Part shown: in pieces, positions 49,597 to 58,039 of the stretch
Numbering within the stretch: position 1 is the first letter of the stretch
Layout of the letters: each line of letters begins with the position of its first letter
Origin: B73-G16 sp964611295
GTDB taxonomy: Bacteria > Desulfobacterota > B13-G15
NCBI GenBank assembly: GCA_964611295.1
Contig: CAZSWV010000001.1
Location: forward strand, 124,001-188,000
Reading direction: 5' to 3'
Length of the DNA stretch: 64,000 nt
Notes under the pieces: generated by a model
What the model was told of the DNA's origin: nothing
Databases searched by the model: none
Seen by the model: the letters and a program-made list of their open reading frames with translations, nothing else
Made by a program: the position numbers and the translations under genes

Positions 49597-50444
49597 AGAA
49601 AGGGGTTTTACTCATAGCCTTTGGAGGACCTCGGGACCGCGAGGAAGTTGAGGCCTTTTTAGAGGAGCTGAAGGGCAAACCGCCTGAAAGGGAAGTGCTA
49701 CAAGAAGTGCTCCAAAAGTACGAAGCGATAGGTGGTTCCCCTTTTTATGCCATTTTGGATCGGATAGTAGAAGGTATCCGGAGGAAGTTGAGGGGTGTAG
49801 AGGTTGTCTGCGGTTTTCTCTATGGTAGGCCTAAAGTGGAGGAGGCCCTTTCGGATCTCGAAAGCCGCGGGGCAATAGAAGTGCTGTTGTTTCCTCTTTG
49901 GCCGTATAGGTCTTATTTGGTAAAGGAAGCCTTGGTACGTGCCGAAAAGCGTGCCGATGAGCTCATATTGCTTTGGAGGATACCCGAGCCTTGGTTTATC
50001 CATCAGGATTATGTACGCCTTTGGGCGACAAGGATTAAAGAGGGGATGTTGAGGTTCGGTAAGGCCTTGCTTTTGTTCACTGCCCATTCTGTGCCTTACG
50101 AAGGGGCTGCCGAATACCTTGCCGACCTCAAAGGGATCTTGGATGCCTTACGGCCCTTTTTCCCACAGGTCCCTTTCAAATTGGCCTTCCACAGCTTTCG
50201 ACAAGGATGGGTTGGCCCAGGTTTAAAGGAAGCCCTAAAAGAGGCAAAAAGTGAAGGGCATGAACGGGTTATAGTGGTGCCCATCGGTTTTTTGTGCGAT
50301 CACCTTGAAACCCTTTATGACCTCGACGTGGAACTGAAGGAAGAGGCCGAAGCCTTAGGTATAAGTATGGAAAGGGTACCTTGCCTCAATGCCTCTGAAG
50401 ATTTCCTGAACTTCCTCGTACGCAGGATCTACGAAGCCCTATGA
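49593..50444 (+). CDS. hemH: Ferrochelatase
   Basis: Inserts ferrous iron in the porphyrin ring, 283 residues. GVLLIAFGGPRDREEVEAFL opens the protein; the catalytic His lies in FTAHSVP and the Glu in GFLCDHLETLYDLDVE. Whether the substrate is protoporphyrin IX or coproporphyrin III cannot be told from the motifs visible. The GTG start overlaps the hemE stop (GTGA). Confidence 0.95.
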   Translation: MKKGVLLIAFGGPRDREEVEAFLEELKGKPPEREVLQEVLQKYEAIGGSPFYAILDRIVEGIRRKLRGVEVVCGFLYGRPKVEEALSDLESRGAIEVLLFPLWPYRSYLVKEALVRAEKRADELILLWRIPEPWFIHQDYVRLWATRIKEGMLRFGKALLLFTAHSVPYEGAAEYLADLKGILDALRPFFPQVPFKLAFHSFRQGWVGPGLKEALKEAKSEGHERVIVVPIGFLCDHLETLYDLDVELKEEAEALGISMERVPCLNASEDFLNFLVRRIYEAL

Positions 50445-51811
50445 CCTACAAGGTTATCGTCGTAGGCGGCGGTATCACGGGACTATGTGTTGCTTATGAA
50501 CTGATAAAGACGTTACCCCCAGATCAAGTCTTATTGATAGAGAAGCAAAGAAGGTTAGGGGGTGTGATCCTCACCGAGGAAAAAGAAGGGTTATTACTTG
50601 AGGGAGGCCCTGACTGCCTATACGCGGAAAAACCCTGGGCCGTAGAACTGGCAAAGGAGATTGGCTTAGGCTCGGACCTTATACCTCCTCAAGAGGCCTC
50701 AAAAGGTACCTACATACTTTGGAAGGGGAAACTCCACAGGCTTCCAGAAGGGTTTCTGCTACTTGTTCCGAGGGATTTAGTGGCTTTCCTTAAGACGGGT
50801 TTGCTCAGCCCATGGGGAAAGGCAAGAGTGCTTATAGAGCCCTTCATTCCGCCGAAAAGGTCCTCGGGGGATGAGGACCTGGCTTCCTTTGTCAAAAGGA
50901 GACTAGGCAAAGAGGTACTTGAAAGGATAGTGGATCCGCTTATCGGTGGGGTCCATGGGACGAGGGCTTCTGAACTTAGCGCGAGGGCCGTTTTGCCGCG
51001 CTTTGTGGAAATGGAGGAGAAATGGGGGAGCCTCCTGAAGGGTATACGTCATTTCAAGGCGAGGCCAAAGGGGACGTTGCCCTTTTTGAGTTTCAAAAAG
51101 GGGATGGGCCAATTAGTAGATGGCTTGGTGGAAAGGCTTAAAGGAATACCTTTTGTCATGGGAGAAGGAGTAAGGCACATAGAGGCATCTAAGGGGTTGT
51201 TTAAAGTCTATACCGAAAAAGGGGTCTATGAAGCTGAGAGGGTTGTTTTGGCTGTACCCGCAAGACATGCGCGGGAGATCCTCGGGCCTAGCAGGCCTGA
51301 AAGTTTTTCCCTCCTTGGCATGTTCAAAAGCGTTCCTACTGTCGTAATTAACATGGCTTGGAAAGAAGGGGACGTTTTAGGGGCAAAAGGCCATGGTTTT
51401 GTCGTCTCCCCTGGGGAGGGACTTAAGCTTAAGGCCGTAAGCTTTTCCTCAAGGAAGTTTGAAGGAAGGGCGCCAAAGGGGATATTGCTCATGAGGCTTT
51501 TCTTCAGCCAGGATGAAGGCATTATGGAACTTGAGGATCGTGGTATCTATGAGCTTGCCTTGAAAGAACTTGGAGGTATATTAAGGATGAAAGAGGAGCC
51601 TATGTTTTGGAAAGTTTACAGATGGCCAGAGGGATTGGCACAGATGAGAAAAGGGCATCTTGAACTTGTGGAGGGTTTGAGGAAGGCTTTGGGCAGAGAG
51701 GCTAAAGGTGTATTTGTAGTCGGTTCAAGTTATGATGGGATAGGGATAGGCGATTGCGTGAGGGGGGCAAAGGCGATAGCCAGACAGCTCCTTGAAGGCC
51801 TTTTGAGTTAA
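50441..51811 (+). CDS. hemY: Protoporphyrinogen/coproporphyrinogen oxidase, HemY type
   Basis: FAD-dependent oxygen-type porphyrinogen oxidase, 456 residues: dinucleotide motif VVVGGGITGLCVAYEL, GGVILTEEKEGLLLEGGPDCL, and C-terminal SSYDGIGIGDCVRGAKAIA FAD-closing motif. The hemE-hemH-hemY order is the one found in Firmicutes, where the products follow the coproporphyrin route with HemQ; no hemQ is seen here. An oxygen-dependent enzyme in a probable anaerobe is notable, although another acceptor may serve. Confidence 0.93.
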   Translation: MTYKVIVVGGGITGLCVAYELIKTLPPDQVLLIEKQRRLGGVILTEEKEGLLLEGGPDCLYAEKPWAVELAKEIGLGSDLIPPQEASKGTYILWKGKLHRLPEGFLLLVPRDLVAFLKTGLLSPWGKARVLIEPFIPPKRSSGDEDLASFVKRRLGKEVLERIVDPLIGGVHGTRASELSARAVLPRFVEMEEKWGSLLKGIRHFKARPKGTLPFLSFKKGMGQLVDGLVERLKGIPFVMGEGVRHIEASKGLFKVYTEKGVYEAERVVLAVPARHAREILGPSRPESFSLLGMFKSVPTVVINMAWKEGDVLGAKGHGFVVSPGEGLKLKAVSFSSRKFEGRAPKGILLMRLFFSQDEGIMELEDRGIYELALKELGGILRMKEEPMFWKVYRWPEGLAQMRKGHLELVEGLRKALGREAKGVFVVGSSYDGIGIGDCVRGAKAIARQLLEGLLS

Positions 51812-51824
51812 GAGGTTTTTAAAG

Positions 51825-52445
51825 GTGTTAGTGAAGGTAAACCCCTTAAATCCTCAAAAAAGGGCCATCTTAAGGGTGGTCGAAGTCTTAAAAGAAGGAG
51901 GGGTAATCATATACCCTACAGATACGGTTTATGGATTAGGTTGTGACCTTTTCAACAAAAGCGCTATCGAGAGGATTTACAAAATAAAACGGGCGAGTCC
52001 CTCAAAACGGTTGAGCATCATTTGCCCTGACCTTGCACAGGTATCTCTTTATGCTCAACTTACCGACAAGGCCTTTAAGTTTATGAAAAAACTAACACCT
52101 GGACCCTATACCTTCATCCTTCAAGCCACAAGGCTAGTCCCGAAGGTGATGTTGACCAAACAGCGTACCGTGGGGGTAAGGGTGCCTGACCACGCTGTCC
52201 CTTTGGCCATTGTTGAGGCTTTGGGGCATCCGATAATCACAACAAGCGTGACAAGGCCAGATGAGAGCCTTTACGATGACCCCGAGGAAATGGCCGAAAG
52301 GTTTAAGGGAGAGGTAGATTTGATCGTAGATGCTGGCAAGATTTTCCCCGAGCATTCCACAATAATAGATTTGACTATTGACCCTCCCAAGTTGGTAAGG
52401 AAAGGCAAAGGGGATTGGGGCTTGATAGAGTCCCTCTATGGGTAA
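51825..52445 (+). CDS. tsaC: Threonylcarbamoyl-AMP synthase (TsaC/Sua5/YrdC family)
   Basis: Makes threonylcarbamoyl-AMP for t6A37 in tRNAs reading ANN codons. The YrdC fold has VIIYPTDTVYGLGCDLF, IKRASPSKRLSIIC, LTPGPYTFIL and VGVRVPDH; 206 residues, without the Sua5 extension. GTG at 51825 is used, with another GTG two codons later. It continues the heme transcript and overlaps the DUF72 gene by 8 bp. Confidence 0.94.
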   Translation: MLVKVNPLNPQKRAILRVVEVLKEGGVIIYPTDTVYGLGCDLFNKSAIERIYKIKRASPSKRLSIICPDLAQVSLYAQLTDKAFKFMKKLTPGPYTFILQATRLVPKVMLTKQRTVGVRVPDHAVPLAIVEALGHPIITTSVTRPDESLYDDPEEMAERFKGEVDLIVDAGKIFPEHSTIIDLTIDPPKLVRKGKGDWGLIESLYG

Positions 52446-53178
52446 GGTCTGGATCGGTACCTCTGGGTGGAATTACGGCCACTGGCGGGGGAGGTTTTAC
52501 CCTATAGACCTTCCTGAAAAAAGGTGGCTTGAGTTTTATGCGGAGCGATTTGACACAGTGGAGTTAAACAGCCCCTTTTACAGGATCCCTTCGGAGGCAA
52601 GTTTTAAGTCTTGGTATAGGAGGACCCCAGAAGGTTTTGTATTCTCTGTAAAGGCGTCGCGTTTGATAACGCATGTGAGGAAATTGCGACAAGCCCAACA
52701 AGAACTCGAATGGTTTTTCTCGGTCGTTTACGCCCTTGGGGAAAAATTGGGGCCTATACTGTTTCAAACACCCCCTAGTTTGAGGGCAGATCTAAAACTG
52801 CTCGAGGACTTCCTGAGTTGTCTTCCCAAAGGGCATCGTTATGCCTTTGAGTTCCGTCATCCTTCATGGTTTGATGTAAAGGTTTACGAACTGCTGGAAG
52901 CCTTTGGAGCAACGTTATGTGTAGCTGATTCTCCTCGCTACCCAAAGGAAGAGGTGGTTGTGGGACCTTTTTTGTACCTGAGGCTACATGGGAGTAAAAG
53001 GCTCTATGCTTCCCTTTACTCGCCAGAGGAGCTCGAAAAGTGGGCGGATTTCATCCGTTTTGCCTTCAAGAGAGGCGTAAAAGAGGTCTTTTGTTATTTT
53101 GACAACGACTACGAGGCCTACGCAGTGAGGAATGCCCTGGAACTTAAGGAGCTTCTTTATAACCTGAGGAATTCCTAA
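52438..53178 (+). CDS. DUF72 (YecE-like) TIM-barrel protein
   Basis: Member of the widespread YecE family, 246 residues: WIGTSGWNYGHWRGRFYP, FDTVELNSPFYRIP, FVFSVKASRLITH, FEFRHPSWF, YLRLHGS and CYFDNDYEAYA. The active-site-like residues are conserved in the family, but no reaction is known. It overlaps tsaC and, convergently, cinA by 35 bp. Confidence 0.93.
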   Translation: MGKVWIGTSGWNYGHWRGRFYPIDLPEKRWLEFYAERFDTVELNSPFYRIPSEASFKSWYRRTPEGFVFSVKASRLITHVRKLRQAQQELEWFFSVVYALGEKLGPILFQTPPSLRADLKLLEDFLSCLPKGHRYAFEFRHPSWFDVKVYELLEAFGATLCVADSPRYPKEEVVVGPFLYLRLHGSKRLYASLYSPEELEKWADFIRFAFKRGVKEVFCYFDNDYEAYAVRNALELKELLYNLRNS

Positions 53179-54397
53179 GCAAAAACCTCCGGATACGGTC
53201 AAGGGCCACCTCAGAGGCCATAAGCTTTATTTGGCTCCTGTTGCCAAAAAACCTGTATCTTTTTACCTCTTCCTCACCTTCGGCGCTCCATGCTATGAAA
53301 ACCGTCCCAACGGGTGTCTCTTCCGTTCCACCTGTAGGGCCGGCTATGCCAGTTGTAGCAAGTCCAAGGGATGACATGAAGCGCTTCCTCACGCCTTGGG
53401 CCATTTCCAACGCACATTCACGGCTTACGGGTCCTTGTTCTTCCAAAGTCCTCTGTGAAACAAAGAGATCCCTCATTTTCGACTGATTGCTGTAAGAGAC
53501 TATCCCACCCAAAAAGTACTCTGAACTACCGGGTACCTCAGTGAGCCTGTGGGCTATAAGACCGCCTGTACACGACTCAGCAGTAGAGAGGGTCAAACCA
53601 CGTGCCTTTAAAAGCTTCCCCACCACCGATTCCATGGTCTCCAAATCGGTCCCAAAGAGGAAGAGGCCAAGCCTTTCGGCAAAGATCGATTGGTAATGTT
53701 TGAGGATCTCCTCAGCTTCTCTTTGGGATCCTGCCTTTACTGTCAACTCCAGGTGGACCTCAGGGAATACAGGCAAGTAAGACACCTCAAAAGGTCCCTT
53801 TATATCGGAGATGAGCTCAAGTATCCTCCCTTCCGTCAGACCGAAACACTTAAGGGTCTTTTTGGCCACAAAACCTCGGCCTTTCCCTTTGAGATAGGGA
53901 AAGACGCCCTCTTTAAAGACGGCCTCTACTTCTTCAGGCACCCCTGGGAGGAAGAAGAACTCAGTATCATCTACGGACAATTTGAATCCACAAAGACCTA
54001 AAGGATTTGGCAAAACCTCCGCTCCTTCTGGTAAAAGGGCAAACCTTTCGTCCGCTTCCTCCCAAGGCAGATGGTACTCCTTGAACTTTTCCTTGATCTT
54101 CTGTAAAAGGGCTTCGTTCTTAACGAGTCGAATTCCAAAGGCTTTTGATATGGCTTCACGGGTTACATCATCAGGGGTTACGCCTAACCCTCCGGTAACG
54201 AATACCAATTGCGAACGCCCTTTAGCCCTCTGAAGGGCCTCCTTAACCTCCTCTAGGTCATCCCTTAAAACTGTTATGCGTTTTACGCTAATCCCAAGGT
54301 TTTTAAGCTGTGATCTCAAAAACTTGGAATTCCGATCGCAGGTCTTCCCTTCTAATATTTCGGTTCCTACAATCAAAATTTCTGCCGTTAGGACCAT
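53144..54397 (-). CDS. cinA: CinA-like protein (ADP-ribose pyrophosphatase/NMN amidase)
   Basis: Two domains: an N-terminal molybdopterin-binding/COG1058 domain (AEILIVGTEILEGKTCDRN; FVTGGLGVTPDDVT) and a C-terminal NMN deamidase domain with STAESCTGGLIAHRLTEVPGSSEYFLGGIVSYSN and GIAGPTGGTEETPVGTV. Length (417 residues) is full. Roles are in NAD recycling; the competence link is historical. The usual GGLGPTxDD motif reads GGLGVTPDD here. Confidence 0.95.
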   Translation of the reverse strand: MVLTAEILIVGTEILEGKTCDRNSKFLRSQLKNLGISVKRITVLRDDLEEVKEALQRAKGRSQLVFVTGGLGVTPDDVTREAISKAFGIRLVKNEALLQKIKEKFKEYHLPWEEADERFALLPEGAEVLPNPLGLCGFKLSVDDTEFFFLPGVPEEVEAVFKEGVFPYLKGKGRGFVAKKTLKCFGLTEGRILELISDIKGPFEVSYLPVFPEVHLELTVKAGSQREAEEILKHYQSIFAERLGLFLFGTDLETMESVVGKLLKARGLTLSTAESCTGGLIAHRLTEVPGSSEYFLGGIVSYSNQSKMRDLFVSQRTLEEQGPVSRECALEMAQGVRKRFMSSLGLATTGIAGPTGGTEETPVGTVFIAWSAEGEEEVKRYRFFGNRSQIKLMASEVALDRIRRFLLRNSSGYKEAP

Positions 54398-54435
54398 GAT
54401 GTTAAAATTATATCAAAGATGGTGTGGACAAAAGA

Positions 54436-55122
54436 ATGGATTTTCGGTCTAAGACCATAGCTGTCCTTGAAGATGAAGACGATATAAGGGAACTTATAGA
54501 AGACGCCTTGCACAAAGCAGGTTTTATCACCTTTGGGTTTTCTAAAGGAGAGGACTTCCTTCGCTTTTTAGGCGAAACAAAACCCGATCTCCTCATATTA
54601 GACCTCTTGCTTCCGGATGGGGATGGTTTGGATATATGTAAATACGTGCGCACCAATCCCTCCACTATGAATCTACCGATCCTCATCGTAACAGCGAGGG
54701 GTGCAGAGGAGGATAGGGTGTTGGGGCTTGAGCTTGGGGCAGATGATTATCTGGTCAAGCCCTTCTCTCTGAGGGAACTGGTCGCAAGGGTCAAGGCCTT
54801 ATTGCGGCGTCCCACTTATAGGCAAGAGGGCGTATGGGTTAAAGATCTTTTGTACGTTGACTTTAAAGGTTTTGAGGCCTTTGTGGGTGGTAAGCGGGTG
54901 GACCTTACCCCCACTGAGTTCAGGATTTTACAAATATTGGTCTCGAGGAAAGGGTGGGTTTTCAGCCGTTCCCAATTGTTGGACCGACTTTGGGGGACAG
55001 ACAAGGCAGTAAGTGAGAGGACCATCGACGTACACGTCAAAAACTTAAGGGAGAAACTAGGCGAAGCGGGTAAGTTCATAAAAAGCGTTAGGGGAGTAGG
55101 TTATAAGCTCCAGGAAGACTGA
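54436..55122 (+). CDS. phoB: Phosphate regulon response regulator PhoB/PhoP type
   Basis: OmpR-family regulator, about 228 residues. The receiver has acidic EDEDD, phospho-acceptor Asp in LLILDLLLPDGDG, and the lysine in DYLVKPFS; the C-terminal winged helix has VDLTPTEFRILQIL, RTIDVHVKNLREKL and VRGVGYKL. Position before phoR and the pst operon identifies it as PhoB. ATG 54436 is used; a GTG at 54424 would add four residues. A TTATAT-like -10 lies just upstream. Confidence 0.93.
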   Translation: MDFRSKTIAVLEDEDDIRELIEDALHKAGFITFGFSKGEDFLRFLGETKPDLLILDLLLPDGDGLDICKYVRTNPSTMNLPILIVTARGAEEDRVLGLELGADDYLVKPFSLRELVARVKALLRRPTYRQEGVWVKDLLYVDFKGFEAFVGGKRVDLTPTEFRILQILVSRKGWVFSRSQLLDRLWGTDKAVSERTIDVHVKNLREKLGEAGKFIKSVRGVGYKLQED

Positions 55123-56322
55123 ATGGGGATCGTCGTCCTTCTATCCCTCTGCCTTTCCCTGTTTCTTCTCTTCCTTTATGTGAGGGGAAACAGACGCTAC
55201 CATACGGTATTGGTCAGTCTCACAGGGATTTTAAACCACCTTATAGACCACCTTATAGATGATGAAAGGAAGTCACCTAGGTCAGTGGGTCTGCCAGAAC
55301 TGGACAAAAGGCTTGCTTTACTTTTCGAACGCCTTTCCGCCCTGCAGAGGGATGTCCAAAGACAGAGGAAGTTTTGGGAAACGTTAGTGTCCCATGTGTC
55401 GGATAGTGTCTTCATATTGGACGAGATAGGGATGGTGAAGTTCCAAAACCCAAAGGCAAAAGAGGCCTTTGGCGAATTAGAAGGCCGGTCCTTTTTGCAG
55501 ATTCCAGACCTCTGGTTAAGGGAGGCAATATTAAAGATAAGGAAGGGCGAAGAAGTAAAGGAGATAAAAGGTCAAAAAGGCTTTTTTGGCCTCAAAACCC
55601 TTAGGCTTGAAGGAGGAGAGTTAATGCTCCTCTTATACGACTTGACTCCCTATAGAAGGCTTGAGGAATTCAAAAGGGAATTGCTGGCAAAGGTATCCCA
55701 TGAAATCCGCACACCCCTTACGGCGATAAAAGGATTTTATGAAGCCTTGAAAGAAGGAGGTGAAGATAAGGGACGTTATTCCGAGCTCCTGGAAAGGAAC
55801 CTTGATCGCTTAACACGACTAGTAGAAGGAATGCTTTCTTTAGCAGAACTTGAAAGCAAGCATTTGCAGGTGGTCTTTGAGGAAATAAAGATCAAGCCCC
55901 TTGTAGAAGAGGTAATCCAGCTACTTATGGCTAAGGCGAAGGCGAAAGGATTGGAAGTGGAGACCTACGTACAAGACATAAACCTCCGTGCAGATCCTCT
56001 GAGGATTTTTCAACTGCTCTATAACCTCCTTGACAATGCCATACGCTACACTGACAAAGGGAAGGTAACCCTCGCTATCTACGAGGATCAGACAAACACG
56101 GTAATAGAAGTTTCAGATACAGGTATTGGGATTCCAGAGGAGGAAATGGACAAGATCTTCGAACCCTTTTACGTAGTCGATAGATATCGAGCTCGCCAAA
56201 CAGGAGGCCTTGGCTTGGGACTTGCTATCGTTAAACAGATCGTTGAACTCCACAAGGGACATCTTGAGGTCAAAAGCCAGCTCGGAAAAGGTACTACTTT
56301 TAAGGTCTCGCTGCCAATTTGA
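55123..56322 (+). CDS. phoR: Phosphate regulon sensor histidine kinase PhoR
   Basis: One N-terminal transmembrane helix (1-20) with almost no outer loop, a linker coil, a PAS domain (about 85-165: VSDSVFILDEIGMVKFQNPKA), a HisKA H-box VSHEIRTPLTAIKGF, and the HATPase domain with N-box DNAIRYT, G1 SDTGIGIP and G2 GGLGLGLAIV. The tiny periplasmic part fits PhoR, which senses phosphate through PstSCAB-PhoU. It starts directly after the phoB stop. Confidence 0.94.
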   Translation: MGIVVLLSLCLSLFLLFLYVRGNRRYHTVLVSLTGILNHLIDHLIDDERKSPRSVGLPELDKRLALLFERLSALQRDVQRQRKFWETLVSHVSDSVFILDEIGMVKFQNPKAKEAFGELEGRSFLQIPDLWLREAILKIRKGEEVKEIKGQKGFFGLKTLRLEGGELMLLLYDLTPYRRLEEFKRELLAKVSHEIRTPLTAIKGFYEALKEGGEDKGRYSELLERNLDRLTRLVEGMLSLAELESKHLQVVFEEIKIKPLVEEVIQLLMAKAKAKGLEVETYVQDINLRADPLRIFQLLYNLLDNAIRYTDKGKVTLAIYEDQTNTVIEVSDTGIGIPEEEMDKIFEPFYVVDRYRARQTGGLGLGLAIVKQIVELHKGHLEVKSQLGKGTTFKVSLPI

Positions 56323-56326
56323 GGCT

Positions 56327-57142
56327 TCAAAAGGCCTCTTCTTCCTCGTAACGATAAGAAAGGAACTCTTGGGGGTTTTTGACCAAGCCTTTTAAATTTA
56401 TGATTATCTTTTCCATAATCTCCTCAAAGGTCTCCTCTATTATCCTCCGTCTTCCAATAGGGTTAACGTAAGATACAACCGCCCTCGGCAAGAAGGGGTT
56501 GCTCACTCCAAGCTTCTGGATTTCATCTACTGCTTCCCTCACCAAAGCCTCTGCCTCAAGGACCATTTGGGCACGTTGATCCCTTCTATCCACTGCCTCT
56601 TTCAATGGCATTGCAAACCAATTGTCGATCCTATGCAAGATGCTCTCAAAGGCTGAACCGAAAAGCCGAGGTTGTCTTTCGTAAGCTAGCCCAAGGGTTA
56701 CAAAATGGGGCGATTCGATGGAATCCCTTACTTCGTCTGAGTTTTCCTCTAGATCTGGGGATACGTTTAAATACCATCTGTAAACGTTCAAAGCCACATA
56801 TGCCCTTTCCCTGAGGGACATCTGTTTTTCCACATTGAACTCCATTAGGTCAAAGGCGAATTTCTCGGGCACGATTATCACTGGTAATTCCTCCACACCC
56901 AACTCCCTTGCCGCAAGGTAGCGATGTTGGCCGTCTATTATCACCACTTTACCGTCACGCCTTATGGCCATTACCGGTACTACAAAGCCAAGCTTTCGTA
57001 TAGAGTCCTTTAGACGCCCTATATGATAGGAGGAAGGTTTCCTTTGAATTTCTATCACCTCAAGTTGGCTAATAGGGACCATCTCCAGTTCTAACTCATG
57101 CCCCCATACTGGATCTTTGAATTTCCCTATTTTCACCCCCAT
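56327..57142 (-). CDS. ParB/sulfiredoxin-fold protein of the Pho locus
   Basis: 271 residues. The N-terminal 110 residues are ParB-nuclease/Srx-like: VPISQLEVIEIQRKP, IGRLKDSIRKLGFVVPVMAI and the key IIDGQHRYLAARELGVEELPV. The GQHRY string is closer to sulfiredoxin and SerK kinase (GxHR, HHRY) than to ParB GERRW. The remaining helices have no helix-turn-helix I can recognise, so chromosome partitioning is unlikely. It lies between phoR and the pst operon, and its promoter abuts the Pho-box array. AGGTGG precedes the ATG. Function is unknown. Confidence 0.8.
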   Translation of the reverse strand: MGVKIGKFKDPVWGHELELEMVPISQLEVIEIQRKPSSYHIGRLKDSIRKLGFVVPVMAIRRDGKVVIIDGQHRYLAARELGVEELPVIIVPEKFAFDLMEFNVEKQMSLRERAYVALNVYRWYLNVSPDLEENSDEVRDSIESPHFVTLGLAYERQPRLFGSAFESILHRIDNWFAMPLKEAVDRRDQRAQMVLEAEALVREAVDEIQKLGVSNPFLPRAVVSYVNPIGRRRIIEETFEEIMEKIIINLKGLVKNPQEFLSYRYEEEEAF

Positions 57143-57170
57143 TTTGCCACCTACAAGGGATTTTTAAAAA

Positions 57171-57199
57171 ATAATAATTCCTCAAATTAGGTCTATCAA
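57171..57199 (-). promoter_or_regulatory. Promoter of the ParB/sulfiredoxin-fold gene
   Basis: On the minus strand TTGATA (57199-57194) and TATTAT (57176-57171) are 17 bp apart, a good sigma-70 promoter. The Pho-box array begins 11 bases upstream of its -35 box. Confidence 0.75.
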
Positions 57200-57209
57200 G
57201 CTTTACCAC

Positions 57210-57253
57210 CTTAAATTTTCCTTAACACCGCCTTAATACTGCCTTAACATTCC
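57210..57253 (+). promoter_or_regulatory. Pho-box array, four CTTAA units with 11-bp period
   Basis: CTTAA recurs exactly at 57210, 57221, 57232 and 57243, each followed by six variable bases. PhoB/PhoP proteins bind direct repeats with an 11-bp period (CTGTCAT or TTAACA types), which this matches. The array ends 35 bp before the metallophosphoesterase ATG; a weak -10 (TAGCTT, 57264-57269) lies at the distance usual for PhoB-activated promoters. It can serve both directions. Confidence 0.82.
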
Positions 57254-57288
57254 TGGACTACTTTAGCTTTGTCAAAAGGAGGTGAAAG

Positions 57289-58026
57289 ATGAAATTAGTC
57301 CATCTTTCGGATCTGCACTTTGGATCCAGTTGCTTTGTCCCAGAATGGGCACAAAGGGTTATCTGTCTTATACAAAGGGAGGCCCCTGACGTTTTAGTGG
57401 TAGCGGGTGATCTCACAGAGAACGGCTTTGAAGAAGAGTACAAAGAGGCAATGTTTTTCTTTCAGGGTTTGCCGATGCCGAAGGTAATAGTTCCTGGGAA
57501 CCACGATGTACGCAATGGCGGCGATGTTATTTTCGAAGAAGTCTTTGGATCTAGGTTCAAGACCTTCACATCCAATGGCACATCCAATGGATGGATTATA
57601 GTTGGGATCGATTCATCGGAACCAGATATAGATGACGGCCACGTGGGGCGCGAAAACTATCCATGGATCAGGGAGCAATTTCAAGGGGCAAAGGGTGAAG
57701 TCACCATTTTGGTAATGCACCACCACCTTATACCCATACCGGCTACAGGTAGGGAGAGGCACATACCGGTGGATGCAGGAGATCTATTAAAGGTAATAGC
57801 TGATCTTGAATTGACGTTTGTCCTGTCAGGACATAAACATCGTCCATGGACTTGGGTGTTGGAGAAAACGTGTTTTGTCACTTCTGGCACTGCAACTACA
57901 AAGAGGTTAAAAGGGCGTTCCTTTCCGTCCTTCAACGTGATCCAATGTCAAGAAGGTCTATGTGAGGTAATTGAAGTAAACGTAAAGGACGGAAGTCGCA
58001 ACAAGGTAAGGGAAATAAAAAAATAA
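57289..58026 (+). CDS. Calcineurin-like metallophosphoesterase (class III PDE-like)
   Basis: Binuclear metal phosphoesterase, 245 residues: HLSDLHFG (motif I), VVAGDLTENG (II), VPGNHD (III), VMHHH (IV) and SGHKHRPW (V). No signal peptide is seen, so it acts in the cytosol, perhaps on cyclic nucleotides or nucleotide phosphodiesters. As first gene after the Pho boxes it is probably phosphate-starvation induced and may release phosphate. AAAGGAGGTG precedes the ATG. Confidence 0.92.
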   Translation: MKLVHLSDLHFGSSCFVPEWAQRVICLIQREAPDVLVVAGDLTENGFEEEYKEAMFFFQGLPMPKVIVPGNHDVRNGGDVIFEEVFGSRFKTFTSNGTSNGWIIVGIDSSEPDIDDGHVGRENYPWIREQFQGAKGEVTILVMHHHLIPIPATGRERHIPVDAGDLLKVIADLELTFVLSGHKHRPWTWVLEKTCFVTSGTATTKRLKGRSFPSFNVIQCQEGLCEVIEVNVKDGSRNKVREIKK

Positions 58027-58039
58027 AGGAGGTGTTGCC

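Noticed and set aside
57210..57253. Short direct repeats as a CRISPR fragment
   Set aside because: Units are only five conserved bases with 11-bp period; this fits Pho boxes, and no cas gene is present.
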